Positions 63,563 to 64,000 of a stretch of 64,000 bases of DNA are shown in pieces; position 1 is the first letter of the stretch; each line of letters starts with the position of its first letter. The position numbers were made by a program, and so were the translations under genes. The notes under the pieces are model-generated. The model saw only the letters and a list, made by a program, of their open reading frames with translations. It was not told the DNA's origin and did not search any database. Origin of the DNA: an uncultured Gemmatimonadota bacterium (GTDB lineage: Bacteria > Gemmatimonadota > Gemmatimonadetes > Gemmatimonadales > Gemmatimonadaceae); assembly GCA_946480295.1 (NCBI GenBank), contig CAMLIT010000002.1, positions 1-64,000 on the forward strand. Direction: 5' to 3'.

Positions 63563-63651
63563 CTGCGGCTCCCGTATCGGCGCGCGGCCGTCCGTCACCG
63601 CGCGCAACGCGGCGGTCCGGGGGGAGGCGGCGGTCGCGCTATGGTGTCCCC

Positions 63652-64000
63652 ATGCTCGCCGCCGTCCGCTCCGCCGCCGTCCTCGGGATCGACGCCTATG
63701 ACGTGACGGTCGAGGTGGACGTCGCGCTCGGGCTGCCGCAGTGGATGATCGTCGGCCTGGCCCAGGGCGCGGTGAAGGAGAGCCGGGAGCGCGTCGGCGC
63801 GGCGCTGGCGAACGCGGGGCTCGCCCTGCCGGCGCGCCGGGTGACGGTGAACCTCGCCCCGGCCGACGTCCGCAAGGAGGGCACCGCCTTCGACCTCCCC
63901 ATCGCGTTAGGCGCCCTCGTCGCCCTCGGCACCCTCCCCGCCGCCGCGCTGGACGGCCTCGTCGTCCTCGGCGAGCTGGGGCTCGACGGGAGCGTGCGCG
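63652..64000 (+). CDS. comM: YifB/ComM-family Mg chelatase-like AAA ATPase (5' part)
   Basis: Starts ATG 63652, cut off by the window end after about 116 codons. [54 protein letters not shown] and [24 protein letters not shown] are the conserved N-terminal ChlI domain of ComM/YifB, a branch-migration helicase that helps integrate DNA in natural transformation. GC content is high again here, marking the right edge of the island. Confidence 0.92.
   Translation, partial: MLAAVRSAAVLGIDAYDVTVEVDVALGLPQWMIVGLAQGAVKESRERVGAALANAGLALPARRVTVNLAPADVRKEGTAFDLPIALGALVALGTLPAAALDGLVVLGELGLDGSVR

Overview
The window is high-GC, densely coding bacterial chromosome. Several things point to Gemmatimonadota: an MglA/MglB pair, arrays of ATPase-less MacB/FtsX-type permeases, Tat-exported sugar enzymes, an MnmA/cysteine desulfurase pair and a didermic TolC/MacA exporter. 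That assignment is inferred from gene content; there is no rRNA in the window.

Layout. 1-12.4 kb is a plus-strand housekeeping block: threonine aldolase, SRP RNA with its terminator, dnaX-ybaB-recR, mglB-mglA, pgsA, cinA, grpE-dnaJ and a sodium:solute symporter. It is interrupted by a minus-strand four-helix-bundle (S23-type) gene that sits between near-identical 31-bp inverted repeats. 13.0-21.3 kb is minus-strand: a cysteine desulfurase-MnmA pair running into a Tat-exported glycoside hydrolase, a sugar nucleotidyltransferase and a NahK-like sugar kinase, then tryptophan 2,3-dioxygenase coupled to a BshB1-type deacetylase. 21.4-36.6 kb carries three pairs of ABC permeases sharing one visible ATPase, one MacA-like adaptor and one TolC-like channel, with a glycosyltransferase and a PHP-DUF3108 fusion among them. 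36.7-53.7 kb holds a secreted protein, a creatininase-family enzyme, a 1333-residue NtrY-like sensor kinase, an aldehyde dehydrogenase, a pseudokinase-kinase fusion, an M20 peptidase, a YeiE/YeiH-like pair and a glycosyltransferase-debranching enzyme pair. 55.4-63.6 kb is a less GC-rich island: a Clp-fold SDH-type protease with a 65-residue partner, a one-polypeptide MmeI-like restriction-modification enzyme, a five-TM trypsin-like protease and an orphan TonB C-terminal domain. The window ends inside comM/yifB.

The most unusual signal is a repeat system spread over the housekeeping part. Tandem 7-bp words (GGGACGC, GGGAGGC, CGAGGGT, GCGGAGA, TGCGGAC) form purine-rich left arms and pyrimidine-rich right arms. 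The arms bracket imperfect palindromes of about 50-110 bp, or occasionally a small gene. The same arms lie in frame inside dnaX and inside the nucleotidyltransferase gene, and they supply the ends of threonine aldolase, PgsA and CinA. Palindromes without heptads occur at two more gene 3' ends. The family looks like a repetitive element tolerated in coding sequence, comparable in behaviour to Rickettsia palindromic elements. I could not search whether it is already described.
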